From Hemileia vastatrix (Eukaryota > Basidiomycota > Pucciniomycetes > Pucciniales > Zaghouaniaceae), in assembly GCA_030280995.1 (NCBI GenBank), contig JASXTE010000007.1:13331501-13395500 (forward strand): DNA of 64,000 nt. The letters are read 5' to 3'. Made by a program: the position numbers and the translations under genes. Below are positions 52,642-63,887 of this stretch, in pieces (position 1 is the first letter of the stretch; each line of letters starts with the position of its first letter). The notes beneath the pieces were generated by a model. The model ran no database searches. It was not told the DNA's origin and saw only the letters and a list, made by a program, of their open reading frames with translations.

Positions 52642-53768
52642 TGTTGGTCAGTCGTCTAGAAGAGATAAGAGAAGAGGGAAGAAAAGAGAGGAGGACAAGA
52701 AGGAAATAGTGATTGAGAAATAAAAGAAATAAAAATAAATGAAATTATTTAATCTATTGAAGAGAAAGCAACGACGAGTGATTTGAGAGGTGACACAAGA
52801 TTGGTTTTATTAATATTAATATTATTTCAAGTAAAAGTTCTGTGCGGCAAACACTATGATTACTATCAGACTTAAGGCAACCTTTAAATTGTTATTTAGA
52901 ATTTTTAATTAGAATGTAATACTAATAAAAAATAATAATAAGCGTAATAAAATTATCATTAAATTGTTGAGTGTATAGTAAGTGATGAGGCTACAGGGGA
53001 TTATACATAGCCCTTTTATAGGCAATGGGTCCTCTGAAGCGCCACTATATTTGTAAATACAAGAATTATAATAGCATAAAACAAGTATATCAAAGAGTAA
53101 GTGAAACAAAACAATGTAGAGAAAAATATGAAACAAATATTTAAAAACCCCAATTAAGAATCCAATTTTCCCGCCATTAATTCCCAAATCAGTAAGTAAA
53201 AATAGTGAATAACTAAACAAGCCTGGAACATAGGAACTATGAGAAAAATCATTCAAAACAGATGGTACAGTCTGATTTAAGGATTTTTAAGTGAAACAAA
53301 AATATTCTGACACAACAAAATATGTAATTTATTTCAATTCAGTATTAATTAGTTTTTCCTGACACAATTATAGGTCAAAAGAAGCGTCATTATTTATTGT
53401 TTAATACTATAAAAAATGATATTTAATATATAAATATAAATAATTAATTTAATTATATTATAAGTAAATTTTACACTTATAATTATAAAATATGTTTTTC
53501 ATTAATTAAATATAAATTTATAATTATTAAATACATAAAAAATGCACCATTATTTGTAGAATATAATATATTATGTTAAATTTAAATGTACAAAAAATTT
53601 ATATAACCAATAAAATTAATATAACACTTATATGTAATAAAATACTTATATAATTTTATTATGCAATAAAATATTAATTTTTATACATTAAATACAATTC
53701 TTACCCCCTCTTTCAGGTCTTATAAGTTACATATCATTTACTGGACTCCTGGAATAGCCTGGCTGACA
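52642..53768 (-). repeat. Family 2 solo LTR, minus strand, 1127 bp
   Basis: In its own direction it starts TGTCAGCCAGGCTATTCC and ends CCAACA. It has the reverse TATA block at 53013-53020 and is flanked by CCTCT on both sides. There is no interior, so it is a solo LTR formed by LTR-LTR recombination after insertion. It is similar over its length to 54569-55710. Confidence 0.88.
53013..53020 (-). promoter_or_regulatory. TATA box of solo family 2 LTR
   Basis: CTTTTATA on the plus strand is TATAAAAG on the LTR strand, in the conserved promoter block. Confidence 0.72.
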
Positions 53769-53812
53769 CCTCTGGACTCAGGCCCCAAGTGATCCACCCA
53801 GAAGAGCTTCCC
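53769..53812. other. 44-bp spacer between head-to-head LTRs
   Basis: It begins with the right CCTCT duplication and probably continues the interrupted sequence at 52369-52641. It separates two LTRs that both start TGTCAGCC and point away from each other. Confidence 0.75.
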
Positions 53813-54568
53813 TGTCAGCCAGGCTATTCCAGGAGTCCAGTAAATGATATGTAACTTATAAAACCTGAAAGAGTGGGTAAGAATTGTATTTAATGAATAT
53901 AAATTAATATTTTATTGCATAATAAAATTATAAAAGTATTTTATTATATACAAGTGTTATATTAATTTTATTGGTTATATAAATTTTTATATACATTTAA
54001 ATTGAACATAACATAATATATTCTACAAATAATGGTGCATTCTTATGTATTTAATAATTATAAATTTATATTTAATTAATTGAAAAATATATATTATAAT
54101 TATAAGTGTAAAATTGACTTATAATATATTTAAATTAATTATTTAAATTTATATATTAAATAACACCTTTCATATAATACTAAACAATAATTAATGACGC
54201 TTCTTTTGACCCTTAATTGTGTCAGAAAAACTAATTAATTAATTTATACTAAATTGAGATTAATTACATGTTTTGTTGAGTCAAAGTATTTTTTGTTTCA
54301 CTTAAAATATCCTTAAATCAGACTGTACCATCTGTTTGGAATTATTTTTTCATAGTTCCTATGTTCCGATCTTGTTTAGTTATTCACTATTTTTACATAC
54401 TGATTTGGGAATTAATGGTGGGAAAATTGGATTCTTAATTGGGGTTTTAATTATTTGTTTCATATTTTTCTCTACATTGTTATGTTTCATTTACTCTTTG
54501 ATGTATTTGTTTTATTCTATTCTAATTATTGTATTTACAAATATAGTGGCGCTTCAGAGGACCCATTG
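53813..54568 (+). repeat. Family 2 LTR, 5' part, cut before its TATA box
   Basis: It starts TGTCAGCCAGGCTATTCC and follows the family LTR up to GAGGACCCATTG. It then stops exactly where a second LTR begins, so its core promoter and 3' part are lost. A frame of about 87 codons in its right part is LTR sequence and not a gene. Confidence 0.85.
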
Positions 54569-55710
54569 TGTCAGCCAGGCTATTCCAGGAGTCCAGTAAA
54601 TGATATATAAATTATAAGACCCTAAAAAGTGGGTAAGACTTGTATTTAATGAATATAACTTAATATTTTATTGCATAATGAAATTATATAAGAATTTTAT
54701 TATATACAAGTGTTACATTAAATTTATTGGTTATATATATTTTTATATATACAATTAAATTGAGCATAATATAATATATTCTACAAATAATGGCGCATTT
54801 TTATGTATTTAATAATTATAAATTTATATTTAATTAATTAAAAAACATATATTATAATTACAAGTGTAAATTTGATTTATAATATATTTAAATTAATTAC
54901 TTAAATTTATATATTAAATAATACCTCTCATATGATACTAAACAATAATTAAGGACGCTTCTTTTGACCCTTAATTGTGTTAGAAAAAACAAATAAATTA
55001 ATTTGGACTAAATTGAGATTAATTGCTTGTTTTGTTGCGTCAAATTATTTTTTGTTTCACTTAAAATATCCTTTAATCAGAATGTACCATCTGTTGGGAA
55101 TTATATTTCTCATAGTTCCTATGTTTCCAATCTTGTTTAGTTATTCACTATTGTCACTTACTGATTTGGGAATTAATGGCGGGGAAATTGGATTCTTAAT
55201 TGGGCTTTTAATTATTTGTTTCATGTTTTTCTCTATATTGTTATGTTTCATTTACTCTTTTGATATGTTTGTTTTATTCCATTCTAATCATTGTGTTTAT
55301 AAATATAGTAGCGCTTCAGAGGACCCATTGCCTATAAAAGGGCCTTGGATAATCCCCTGTAGCCTTATCACTTATTACACACTCAACAATTTAAAGATAA
55401 ATTTATTACGCTTATTATTATTTTTATTAGTATTAAATTCTAATTAAAAATTCTAAATAACAATTTAAAGGTTGCCTTAAGTCTGATAGTAATTATATTG
55501 TTTGCCGCGCAGAACTCTTACTTAAATAATAATAATATTTATAAAACCAATTTGTTGTCACCTCTCAGATCACTCATCGTTGCCTTCTCTCAAATAAATT
55601 AAATAATTTTAATTGTTTTTATTTCTTTTACTTCTAAAACTATTACCTCCTTCTTGTCCTCCTCTCTTTTCTTCCCTCTTCTCTTATATCTTCTAGACGA
55701 CTGACCGACA
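54569..55710 (+). repeat. Family 2 LTR, complete, 1142 bp (5' LTR)
   Basis: TGTCAGCCAGGC to CCGACA. It has the TATA box at 55333 and a pyrimidine-rich 3' end. It is followed by leader and gag-like sequence, so it acts as a 5' LTR. The left flank is CATTG and the right flank ACTGG. A possible frame at 54977-55447 is not kept in the other copies. Confidence 0.85.
55333..55340 (+). promoter_or_regulatory. TATA box of family 2 5' LTR
   Basis: TATAAAAG within CCATTGCC...GGGCCTTGG, conserved in all family 2 LTRs here. Confidence 0.78.
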
Positions 55711-56401
55711 ACTGGGGACCTTTCCAAACGACGACGATCGAGCCTGGCGACGAACGACAAAACGCACGGACCACCTAGCAAAACGAAACTTTTGCCGCGA
55801 CTGTGTTTCGAACTTGGGTTGGACATCTTAGGTTTATATAATATTAATTTTTATATTATTTTGAAGTGATTTTTCGATCACTATAGTAAGTTCACCTTTG
55901 CGCCTCTCACTCATATTACTATATTTTTATTGCAATAACAGTGATTGTGGCTTAATTGCTGATTCACTGAGTGTAAGTGTTCAATTTTTAAAAATTTTTT
56001 TTTTCCTAGTTGACCATTATAGAGTGTTAAATCCTCTTAGTCCTAGAAGAATTGACATTATTATTAATACAAATTGAATTATTAATTTAATTTTTTTTTA
56101 TTATTAATTATTGTTAATTTTGGTTGACTTAAAAGTACATTGTGCTTAGTCCCAATATATTGCCATATTTAATATTGGTAATTAATTGGTTGAATTAACT
56201 TACTTGTTATTCCCAATTTAAACTTGCAATTCATTTTTTTTAAAAAAATTAATTTTTTAATTATTACTTTATATTGAAAGTTATTTTTTCTATAATTTAA
56301 TTAATTAAAAAATTTTTTTTTATATTAATTGGAGCAATTATTGACTAACTTTGATTATTTTTTTATAAAGTACAAAGTAAAATATAAATCTTCCCACTAG
56401 T
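55711..56401 (+). other. Family 2 leader with a possible intron (55973-56400)
   Basis: Homologous to 39549-40223. GTAAGT at 55973 follows CACTGAGT, and TAG at 56398-56400 lies directly before the gag ATG at 56402. The intron candidate is 428 bp, against 425 bp in the other copy. TTATTGCAATAA, a perfect palindrome, lies just upstream in both copies. I see no primer site I can name after the LTR. Confidence 0.6.
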
Positions 56402-56647
56402 ATGTCCAACAATTTGGCAGAAAAAATGGATAACATGCAAGTGGATGAGATAGAAATTGACTATGATGCTGACACTGTAAGTTCTTCTAAAGTTGGTCAT
56501 AAAAAATCTTATGCTAACACAAAAAATTCACATACTGCAGGATGTGGAAATGACAGGAAATGCAAACAAACCAAACCCCCTTCCCCCAGTACCACAGAAG
56601 GAAGTAAAGCCTCTAGTGCCTCAAGAAGGTCTTCCAAAAGGCTTCAA
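56402..56647 (+). pseudogene. Family 2 gag-like frame, N-terminal part
   Basis: About 82 codons: an acidic start (MSNNLAEKMDNMQVDEIEID) followed by a Lys/Ser-rich, probably unstructured part with CxxxxKC-like residues. It is cut at 56648 by an inverted copia LTR fragment. The open frame runs on into that LTR and stops at 56752. The start resembles 40240, including DEIE and the following Ser-rich segment. Gag is inferred from position after the LTR and leader, not from a recognised domain. Confidence 0.55.
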
Positions 56648-56830
56648 AGAATCAATACATTGACTCCGGGTGGGAAAGAAATGTTGTTCTTGATGCTGGA
56701 GCTCGTATCTTTGAAGTTCCTCGGCGGAAAGGGTCAGGAAAAGAGGATATGAGCAAGGAGAATGACTTGAGACAATGGTAAGAAGCTGGAGTAAGGAATG
56801 GGTCAGGTATTAGAGGCAGAAATTTCAACA
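56648..56830 (-). repeat. Copia LTR fragment, first 183 bp, inverted
   Basis: It ends AATTTCAACA at 56830 and breaks on the left at AGAATCAATAC. It touches the interior of Z without a polypurine tract. It may be the remnant of another element inserted in Z rather than Z's own 3' LTR. Confidence 0.88.
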
Positions 56831-58539
56831 ATGACGGTATGAAGTGGCCTGATCAGTGAACTTAAGGTAATACTGAGAACCATCAAAAGAAGGAGGTTGA
56901 ATTTTCCCAGATAAATCTGTGTGGATAACTTCAAGAGGATTTTTGGCAACAGGCAACTGGCCAGGAAAGGAAGCATGGGTTTGTTTACCCAACACACACG
57001 GTTCACAAAAATGCATTTCAGAATCAGACAAACTAGAACTAGATACATCAGATGCCATTCCATTAAAAAGTTTTTGAATATATGGGGCACAGGGATGTCC
57101 TAATCTGTTGTGCCAGAGAGTTATAGACTGACTTGAAGCTTTTGCATAGAGAGCTGAGGAATTAGGGGGAGACATGGCTTGTGGAACCACAGAAACTTCA
57201 AATAATGAATTGGAGATGACTCCTCCCATATAATTCTTTCCATTACGTGAAATAATGAAGTTTGATGTAGGATTAACTGGTGCAGGGATGAGAAGACAAC
57301 CAGTTCTCCAAAGACGTCCCAGGGAGATGAGATTCCTTCCAAGATCAGGGACATAAAGAGCATCAGAAAAGAAAACTTTTCCTTCCATTCCTCCAGAAGC
57401 AGAAATAGTTCCTTTTCCAGTTGCATAGATTGATTTCCCAATACCAGCAAGTTGAATTTGAATGTTGACAGGTTGAAAGCTGATAAAACTGTCTCTGCTT
57501 TTAAACATATGACAGCTGGCCCCAGAATCAATAATTGGAGACAGGTTTGAGGAATGAGAAGCCATGGAAGCAGAAGCGTTGATAATGCAGTCAGAATTTG
57601 ATTTTTCAGACAAGCAGGCAAAAGCTGTAAAAAGAAATTCTTCATCAGAAGGGAAGGCAAAAGCATAATTGGACGTGGCATCAGGTTGTTCTTCCTGAGG
57701 AGGGGGAACAGGAGTTGCTTTGTTGGAACTGTCTTTTGATGGAGCAGCTTAGTTGGATTTGTTCTTCTTAGGATGGAGTTCAGGATGTTGAACAAAGCAA
57801 TGATTATCATCATGTCCAACATTTTGACCATGAACAGAACATGAGAGTTTGCTGCGTGCCTTGGATTTGGATGACTTTGATGTTTTGGTTGAGGCAGAAT
57901 GAGCATTGACATTTGACATAGCATTGTGAAATTCATCAACAACTTTGTCATCAGCAGCATAATCCAGGAAAGAAGATAAAACATCATCCAGATGCAGGTG
58001 ATCAATTTCCTGTCTGTCTCTGGTGAGCAAACCACACCAATGTTTGTAGGAGGGTGGAAGAGTGGCAAAGAAGAGATAACTAAGAATTTCCTGGGGAATG
58101 ATGAGCCTAGAGCGGATCATATGGAAGTTAATGCCTTTGAATGCATCAACATTAGTTTTGGGGTCTCCTCCTTCAGAAAGAGAAAGTGAGAAATCCGTGA
58201 TCCAACTTTATTGCTGGCGTGTCTTCTTGCAAGAACTGACCACATTTGAGCAGAGGTGTGGCAAGTGTTGACCAGCTTCTTGTTAACATCATCCAATCTG
58301 GTGATGATTTCATACTTGCACCTGGTGTCATTTTTGATCCATAAAGCAAGTTGAGCTTTGATTTCAGTGTCTGAAGGTGAACCATCATTGTAAGGAACAG
58401 GGGCAGGAACCTGTCCAGAAACAATGCCAAAAAGATCCAGAACTTCAAAGTGAAGACACATAATGTGTTCCCAGGTGTCATAGGATTCATCAGTGAGAGG
58501 GGTGACCATAACTCTACTTGAATCCTGATTGGAGGCCAT
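56831..58539 (-). pseudogene. Gag-Pol of element Z, decayed and cut in integrase
   Basis: Gag starts at 58539 on the minus strand. The 19-bp deletion shared with X (near 58187) shifts its frame. The correct frame resumes at 58120-57749 up to a stop after KKNKSN, the same stop as in element Y. The protease-integrase frame covers 57613-56831, with DSGA present and a changed SFISF context (FKSRDSF). Family sequence ends at ATSYRH, just after the first integrase Asp. The shared stop and deletion tie X, Y and Z together as older copies. Confidence 0.9.
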
Positions 58540-58678
58540 GATTTGGTCGAGTCAACAGCAAAGATTTGGAGAGAAAAAGATGAAATGTGAAGAGGATGGT
58601 CCAAAATCTGAGAGAAAAAGGCTGTTTTATTGTCCAGTAAGCGGTTTTGTTGTAAGTATTCTTGAGAGAGGTGCTTTA

Positions 58679-58697
58679 GGCAACTGGGCCCATAACC
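58679..58697 (-). other. Primer binding site of element Z
   Basis: Reverse complement of the family primer site, unchanged, next to the LTR. Confidence 0.83.
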
Positions 58698-59288
58698 TGA
58701 AGAAGTTTTAGCACAGAGGAAAACTAAACACAGGTTAATCAGCAACTGTGCAACTTACAACAACGAGTAACTACAAAAAAGCGGGTGCTAAAACTGGACA
58801 AAAGACTCTATTCTCCCCACACAGTGCAAAGACTGTCAGATGCGGCCAAAAGGGAAAGCAGTGAAAGGGATAAAGAGAATAGAGAGAAAGAGAAAGAAAA
58901 AGATTTGGATGGGGAAAATGGAAATGGCAAAGAGAGGGCTAATTATATGACAAAGTCCACCATCCAAAACAACAGAAACTAACAGGACGCCAAGAAAACT
59001 ACTAAACTATAATACAGGAAAAGAGACAGGTTCACATCCAAGGAAAAAGTTCTCAGCCGGGGAAAAGATTCACACTTCAGGTAAAGAAACACGTCCTTGA
59101 GGTCCTGAATGAAGGCATTGACTCTGGGTGGGAAGGAAATGTTGTTCTTGATGCCAGAGCTTGTATCTTTGAAGTTCCTCAGCAGAAAATGTCAGGGAAA
59201 GAGGAAATGAGCAAGGAGAATGACTTGAGACAATGGTAAGAAGCTGGAGTGAGGAATGGGTCAGGTATTAGAGTCAGAAATTTCAACA
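58698..59288 (-). repeat. Element Z 5' LTR, 591-bp short form
   Basis: One R and one S repeat remain. The length equals 608 (R1-R2 collapse) minus the 17-bp deletion also seen in the W LTR. It is the most diverged of the family 1 LTRs here. Confidence 0.9.
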
Positions 59289-60897
59289 CTGCATATGTTC
59301 CTGAATATGTGATAATTCACATTCATGGGATATATGTGGTTGATATAGAGGAAGAGCTATTACAGCTTACTCTGGACTCATATGATTACGACACTGACTA
59401 AAAAAAGTTATTTATTATATTAAATGATCCAAAGAATGCTTAAATACAAGTATTAATTAAAACCCTCCCACCAAAGTACCTGAAGGCTTTAGAAAAAGGT
59501 AAATTTTCAATTGATGAAGGCTACCTATATTATAGAAGAAAGTTGGGTAATGTTATTGTTATTCCTCGTTCTATGAAAGAGATAATCTTGAAAATTTGTC
59601 ATGATGACATATTGGCTCGACATTTTGATCTTTAGAAAATAATGATCAGAATTAAGAACACTTCTTGGTGGGTTTATAAGTCTGAAGACATCAAACTGTA
59701 TGTTGAATCCTGTGATTATTGCCAAAAATCAAAAAGATTGACTGGTAAAAGAGCTGGATTAATGCAACACATTGAACCTCCTAATGCACCATGGCAAATA
59801 ATAAACATGGATTTTGTAACAGGATTACCTATTGCTGGTAAAGACAGTTATAACTCTTGTTGGGTTATTGTGGACAGATTCACAAAAATGTGTAAATTTA
59901 TCCCTACCCAAAAGGATGTTTCCACTAAAGAATTAGCTTTCTTATGGTGGTCTCATATGTTTAATACTGCTTGTTTCCCAAAGGCCATAATCTCTGAGTG
60001 AGACCCTAAATTTACTTCTAAATTTTGAATGTCTCTGATGGATGTTTGTGGTTGTGATATGAAGCTTTCTACTGCCTATCACCCCCAAACTGATGGATTA
60101 GCTGAATGAATGATTTAGAACTTAGAGGAAATGATAAGAAGGTATTGTGACTTTGACCTTGAGTACAAAGATAATGGCAGGTTTACTCATGATTGGGTCA
60201 CCTTACTTCCTGGTTTGTAATTTTTTTATAATAGCACTGTTCATTCTGTTACTCTGAAAAAGCCTTTTGAGCTCTGGCATGGATATGTTCCAAATATTCC
60301 TGCCCGAATTCTCAATAATAAAATACCTAAATTGGATTTACATCCTGGTGTGAAATAATTTCTTCAAATGCAACAACTATGTAGAAATCATGCTCAGAAA
60401 TGTATTGAAAAATCATTTGAGTATGAGAAGAAAAGATGGGACAAATCCCATAAAGAATACACTTTTAAAAAGGGTGATGAAGTGTTGATTTCTACAGTCC
60501 ACTTCAACTTACAAGGTAATAACAAATTGAAAGATCCATTTTTTGGTCCATTTGTTGTCAGAAGAATGATTGGAGATAATGCAGTTGAAGTTATTCTGTA
60601 TTCCCCATATGACAGAAAACATCCTGTTTTTCCAATATCTCTTTTGAAACCTTACACATCCAATAGTGATTTATTTCCAAAAAGGAGGGGTAGACCAAAG
60701 AAAACCCCAAATCAAATCACTGAAACAGCAGAAATTGAAAAAATTTTAAATGACAGAATAGTCACTGCTGAAAAAGGTACAGAATACTTTTATTGAGATT
60801 CAAGAATAAATCATCTGAATATGATTCTTGGATACCTGGGAAGGAGATATCTAATCTTCCTACTCTACTAAAAAAGTATAAAAAGAAAAAATCATAG
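59289..60897 (+). pseudogene. Ty3/gypsy integrase with C-terminal chromodomain, decayed
   Basis: This is the 3' part of a gypsy pol. An RNase H-proximal remnant ends near 59400. The integrase zinc domain follows (HDDILARH, then CDYCQKSK near 59711). The core has MDFVTGLP (first Asp, near 59812), DPKFTSKF (second Asp, near 60003, after a stop) and TAYHPQTDG with Glu (near 60103). A GPF-type C-terminal module is near 60545. From about 60730 a chromodomain begins (IEKILNDR), continuing after a 1-base shift near 60789 with SSEYDSWIPGKE and LPTLLKKYKK. Stops near 59634, 60000, 60027, 60108, 60220 and 60357 make it inactive. Such chromodomains are known from chromoviruses, where they guide integration to chromatin marks; here that role is inferred. 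Confidence 0.9.
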
Positions 60898-60931
60898 CAT
60901 TTTTTTTATTGTTTTTTTTAGAGTGAGGGAG

Positions 60932-61690
60932 TGTCAGCCAGGCTACTAGACTTACCCAGTGAAAAAATTAATTAGTTACTGGATGAAGCCGCACCTTATC
61001 ATTTTAATTATTATTTAATTATAATTTAGTTACATTAAAATTAGTTATAATAAATTAACTAATTACAGAATGATAAAATTAAAAAATTAAATAAATAATT
61101 AAAATTAAAAATATAAAATTGTCCCTTATATTTTTCTCTAACACCATGCTCATTTGACAGGTTGGAAAAAATAAAATTTTTATATTAAAAAATAGATATT
61201 AAGATAAAGTAAGATTTTAATATTCAAATAATATTAAATATATACAAAAAATTCAAATTTCTTATTTAGAATTGACTTCTACAGTAAATATTAAATAAAC
61301 TGATGTATTTCTGACATACTCTGTAAATACATCTTTTTGACGCCTTCTTTTTAGAATAACTTTATTATTTGAAATACTCCTTCTGGAATATTCTTTTCTC
61401 TCTCTCATACTACTGTTTTTAGAATTCGATTGCCGTGCTTTGTCTCTCCTTTGCCTATAAAAGGCCTCTCTTTTTGTTGTCTTTTAATCATTCTTTTTAC
61501 CAACTTACTTATTACTACAACTACAAATTAATACTTATTTCTTATATTTTATATCTTTAGTATTTACAAGGACGTAATTCTAATCTATAACTTATATAAA
61601 TATTTTAAATCTACCTCTTATTATTGAGTAAAACATCATCTTTGATTGAGAAATACGTACAAAATTATTGAGAGTCCAATAAATCCTTAA
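60932..61690 (+). repeat. Family 2-related LTR after gypsy pol (3' LTR)
   Basis: It begins TGTCAGCCAGGCT after the purine-rich GAGTGAGGGAG, 34 bp after the pol stop. The right end is approximate. The body differs from the LTR at 54569 except for the first 14 bp and the promoter block, so it is a separate subfamily. Confidence 0.75.
61456..61463 (+). promoter_or_regulatory. TATA box of gypsy LTR
   Basis: TATAAAAG in TTTGCC...GCCTCTC, same layout as in the other family 2 LTRs. Confidence 0.7.
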
Positions 61691-61745
61691 ACTCTTCATA
61701 CAAACTCCGTACCAAAGCTTCTAGACCAAAAGTGGACCTTGACAA

Positions 61746-61943
61746 AAGAAGACCCCTAATGAAATCACTGAGACAGCAGAAATGAATAAGATTCTAAATG
61801 ACAGAATAGTTACTGATGAAAAAGGTACTGAATACTTATTGAGATTCAAGAATAAATCTTCTGAATATGATTTTTGGACACCTGGGAAAGAGATATCTAA
61901 TCTTCCTACTCTGCTAAAGAAATATAAAAAGAAAAAATCATAG
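61746..61943 (+). pseudogene. Second copy of the gypsy chromodomain end
   Basis: About 66 codons homologous to 60695-60897. The chromodomain is in frame here: LNDRIV, EYLLRFKNKSSEYDFW, PGKEISNLPTLLKKYKK, then TAG. It lacks the 1-base shift of the first copy. Its upstream pol is missing. It is followed by the same purine-rich tract and an LTR start, so it is the 3' tip of another element of the same subfamily. Confidence 0.85.
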
Positions 61944-61965
61944 AATTTTTTTTAGAGTGAGGGAG

Positions 61966-62690
61966 TGTCAGCCAGGCTGATAGACTTACCCAATAAAATA
62001 ATTAATTGTTTACTGGGATGAAGCCACACCTTTTTTATTTCTTATTTTATTATTAATTATAGTATATTTACTTTAAATTTACTTGTAATAAGTTAACTAA
62101 TTACAATAAGTAAATTTAGTAAATATTTAAAATTAATATTAATGTCCCTTCTATTTTTTATTCCCCAACGCCGTGCTCAATGACAGGTTAAATGAAATAA
62201 AAATTAATACTAAAACAAAATAAATAAATAAAAATTCAACTTCTTTATTTAAAAGTGACATTTACAGAAACTTTGAAATAAATCAACTAATTTGACATAT
62301 ACAGTAAATACATTATTTTAATACACTCTTTATAGAAAAACCTTAATATTTGCAATATTTTATTCTGGAATTTTCTTTTTCTCTCATACTCCTGTATATA
62401 GGATTTTTTATCTCCATGCTTTCTCTCCCTTTTGCCTATATAAGGCCTCCCATTTCCGCTGTTTTAAAGCATCTTTTATTTACACAACAATTTATTTAAT
62501 TACCAACAATAATACCTTTATTACTACTACTTATTGCTTTAGTACTTACATCTGCGTAATTCTAATCCATCTAAGTAAAATAATAATTAGAATTTTACCT
62601 TTTAATTTAGTAATAAAAAATAAAGATAATCCTCTACGTACTTTTAATTTGAAATTATTGAATATACACCCATCACTGCAGTTGGACCTC
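61966..62690 (+). repeat. Family 2-related LTR, second copy
   Basis: It starts TGTCAGCCAGGCTG after GAGTGAGGGAG. It aligns with the LTR at 60932 through the TATA block (TATATAAGG at 62437) to GTAC...AAATTATTGA. The right end is approximate. Nothing is recognised from there to 62816. Confidence 0.75.
62437..62445 (+). promoter_or_regulatory. TATA box of second gypsy LTR
   Basis: TATATAAGG in TTTGCC...CCTCCC. Confidence 0.65.
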
Positions 62691-62816
62691 TGTTAAAATC
62701 TTCCAGGCCATTGGGAACCATTGAAAATTTGAGAGAACAACTACTGATATATAAATTTCAAATGTTAAAAGGATATTCTAAAAGGAATGTTCTTATATAC
62801 AGATTTTAGATGTATA

Positions 62817-63866
62817 TGTTGTGGTCTTCCAACATTGGCGGAGCCCTTTGTTGGTTTATTTGGTGTTGTTTTGGTATGCCTTAAATGGCATTGTTTAAAT
62901 AGTTAGGTGTTTTTCTGGAATTAAGCAGCAAAAATTGGGACTACGTGGATGTAGGTACTATCATTGGATAGCCCCAGTGTTTCTCTATATTTTATGTCTT
63001 GGGACATTTTTCATAGTCTAAGTATTTGGGGAATAATTTCTCATTTTTTATTTTAAATGATTGCTGTTGAATTTTGCTTTTTGTGTTATACAGGCTAACC
63101 TTAAGTCTTAGGGTTAAGTGCTTAATACCATTGGAATGAGCAGATTTTTTTCTACATTTCATGTCAAAATGTTGTTATAGCGTAACTATGTGTTTTAAGG
63201 GTTTTAGTAGTTGTAGATGATTTTTATAAGTATTTTGGGTGTTTTTGGTGGTTTTTTGGCTTCAGGGTGGTCAGGCTGCTTCAGGCAGGCTTTCCGACAT
63301 CAGGCCGACAGCCCACCTCAGTACTAGAGGGCTGGGAAGCGTTCTAGGGAGGTTTTATGCAATTTGATGGTCAGGAACGCCAAATTTGTGGGTGTGCATG
63401 GGCTCTCAGTTAGTAGTCTGTGTGTGTATAGTGAATAAGACAGTTTGGGGCAACTTTAATTATCATACAACCATCCGGAGGTGATATCCTTGCTCCTCAC
63501 TCAGTTTTCAATGTTTTTTGGCCATGATTGGCTGTGTTTGTTGTAAAGTGAGTTCTTCATTTAACTTAACTTAGAAACTGTTTTCTCTGGTATAGTCTTG
63601 CAACCTACATCAAGTATTATTGCTTTCTCTGGTGTGGACATTGGTCTACATTTCAGTTCTTTGGTTTGTTAGTCTGTCTGGAGACTACTTTCTTGACTGA
63701 TCAGGCAGTCAAGTGTATTGGAAAAGGGGCTTTTGGTAGACAGGAAACAATTTACTGTAGCAGGTAAATCTCACTTATTTTTTTAAAGGGACAGGGGTTT
63801 TTCTCTCTGGTTTTACTCCAACTCCCTTGGTCAAGGCCTATAGCTAGTACTATAGAATTGTCTACA
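62817..63866 (+). repeat. Family 3 LTR (candidate), about 1050 bp
   Basis: It starts TGTTGTGGTC and is similar, in reverse, to 24509-25289 and 27540-28320; that similarity begins at GTTGTGGTC. The end is set at TCTACA because a primer-like sequence follows four bases later. TG...CA ends and a second copy support an LTR. No coding frame was found. Confidence 0.65.
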
Positions 63867-63870
63867 TTTC

Positions 63871-63887
63871 TGACACCCAACGTGGGG
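63871..63887 (+). other. Possible primer binding site of family 3
   Basis: TGACACCCAACGTGGGG follows the candidate LTR end. It would pair with a tRNA 3' end, with A in place of G at the third base against the CCA tail. I cannot name the tRNA. The interior would continue beyond the window. Confidence 0.45.

Larger units (their letters stand above)
56648..59288 (-). mobile_element. Copia element Z, minus strand, decayed and deleted
   Basis: The 5' LTR is at 58698-59288 and the interior at 56831-58697, ending inside the integrase. A 183-bp LTR start fragment lies at 56648-56830. It separates family 2 gag (left) from family 2 integrase (right). The family 2 protease and reverse transcriptase expected between these are missing, so a deletion accompanied or followed the insertion. 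Confidence 0.88.

Noticed and set aside
55790..55830. tRNA-like B-box (GTTTCGAAC) in the family 2 leader
   Set aside because: No A-box at proper spacing and no cloverleaf could be drawn, and the other copy has GTTTCAAAC.
59525..59725. Minus-strand frame over the gypsy integrase
   Set aside because: The plus strand encodes the integrase zinc domain here. The minus frame has no support.
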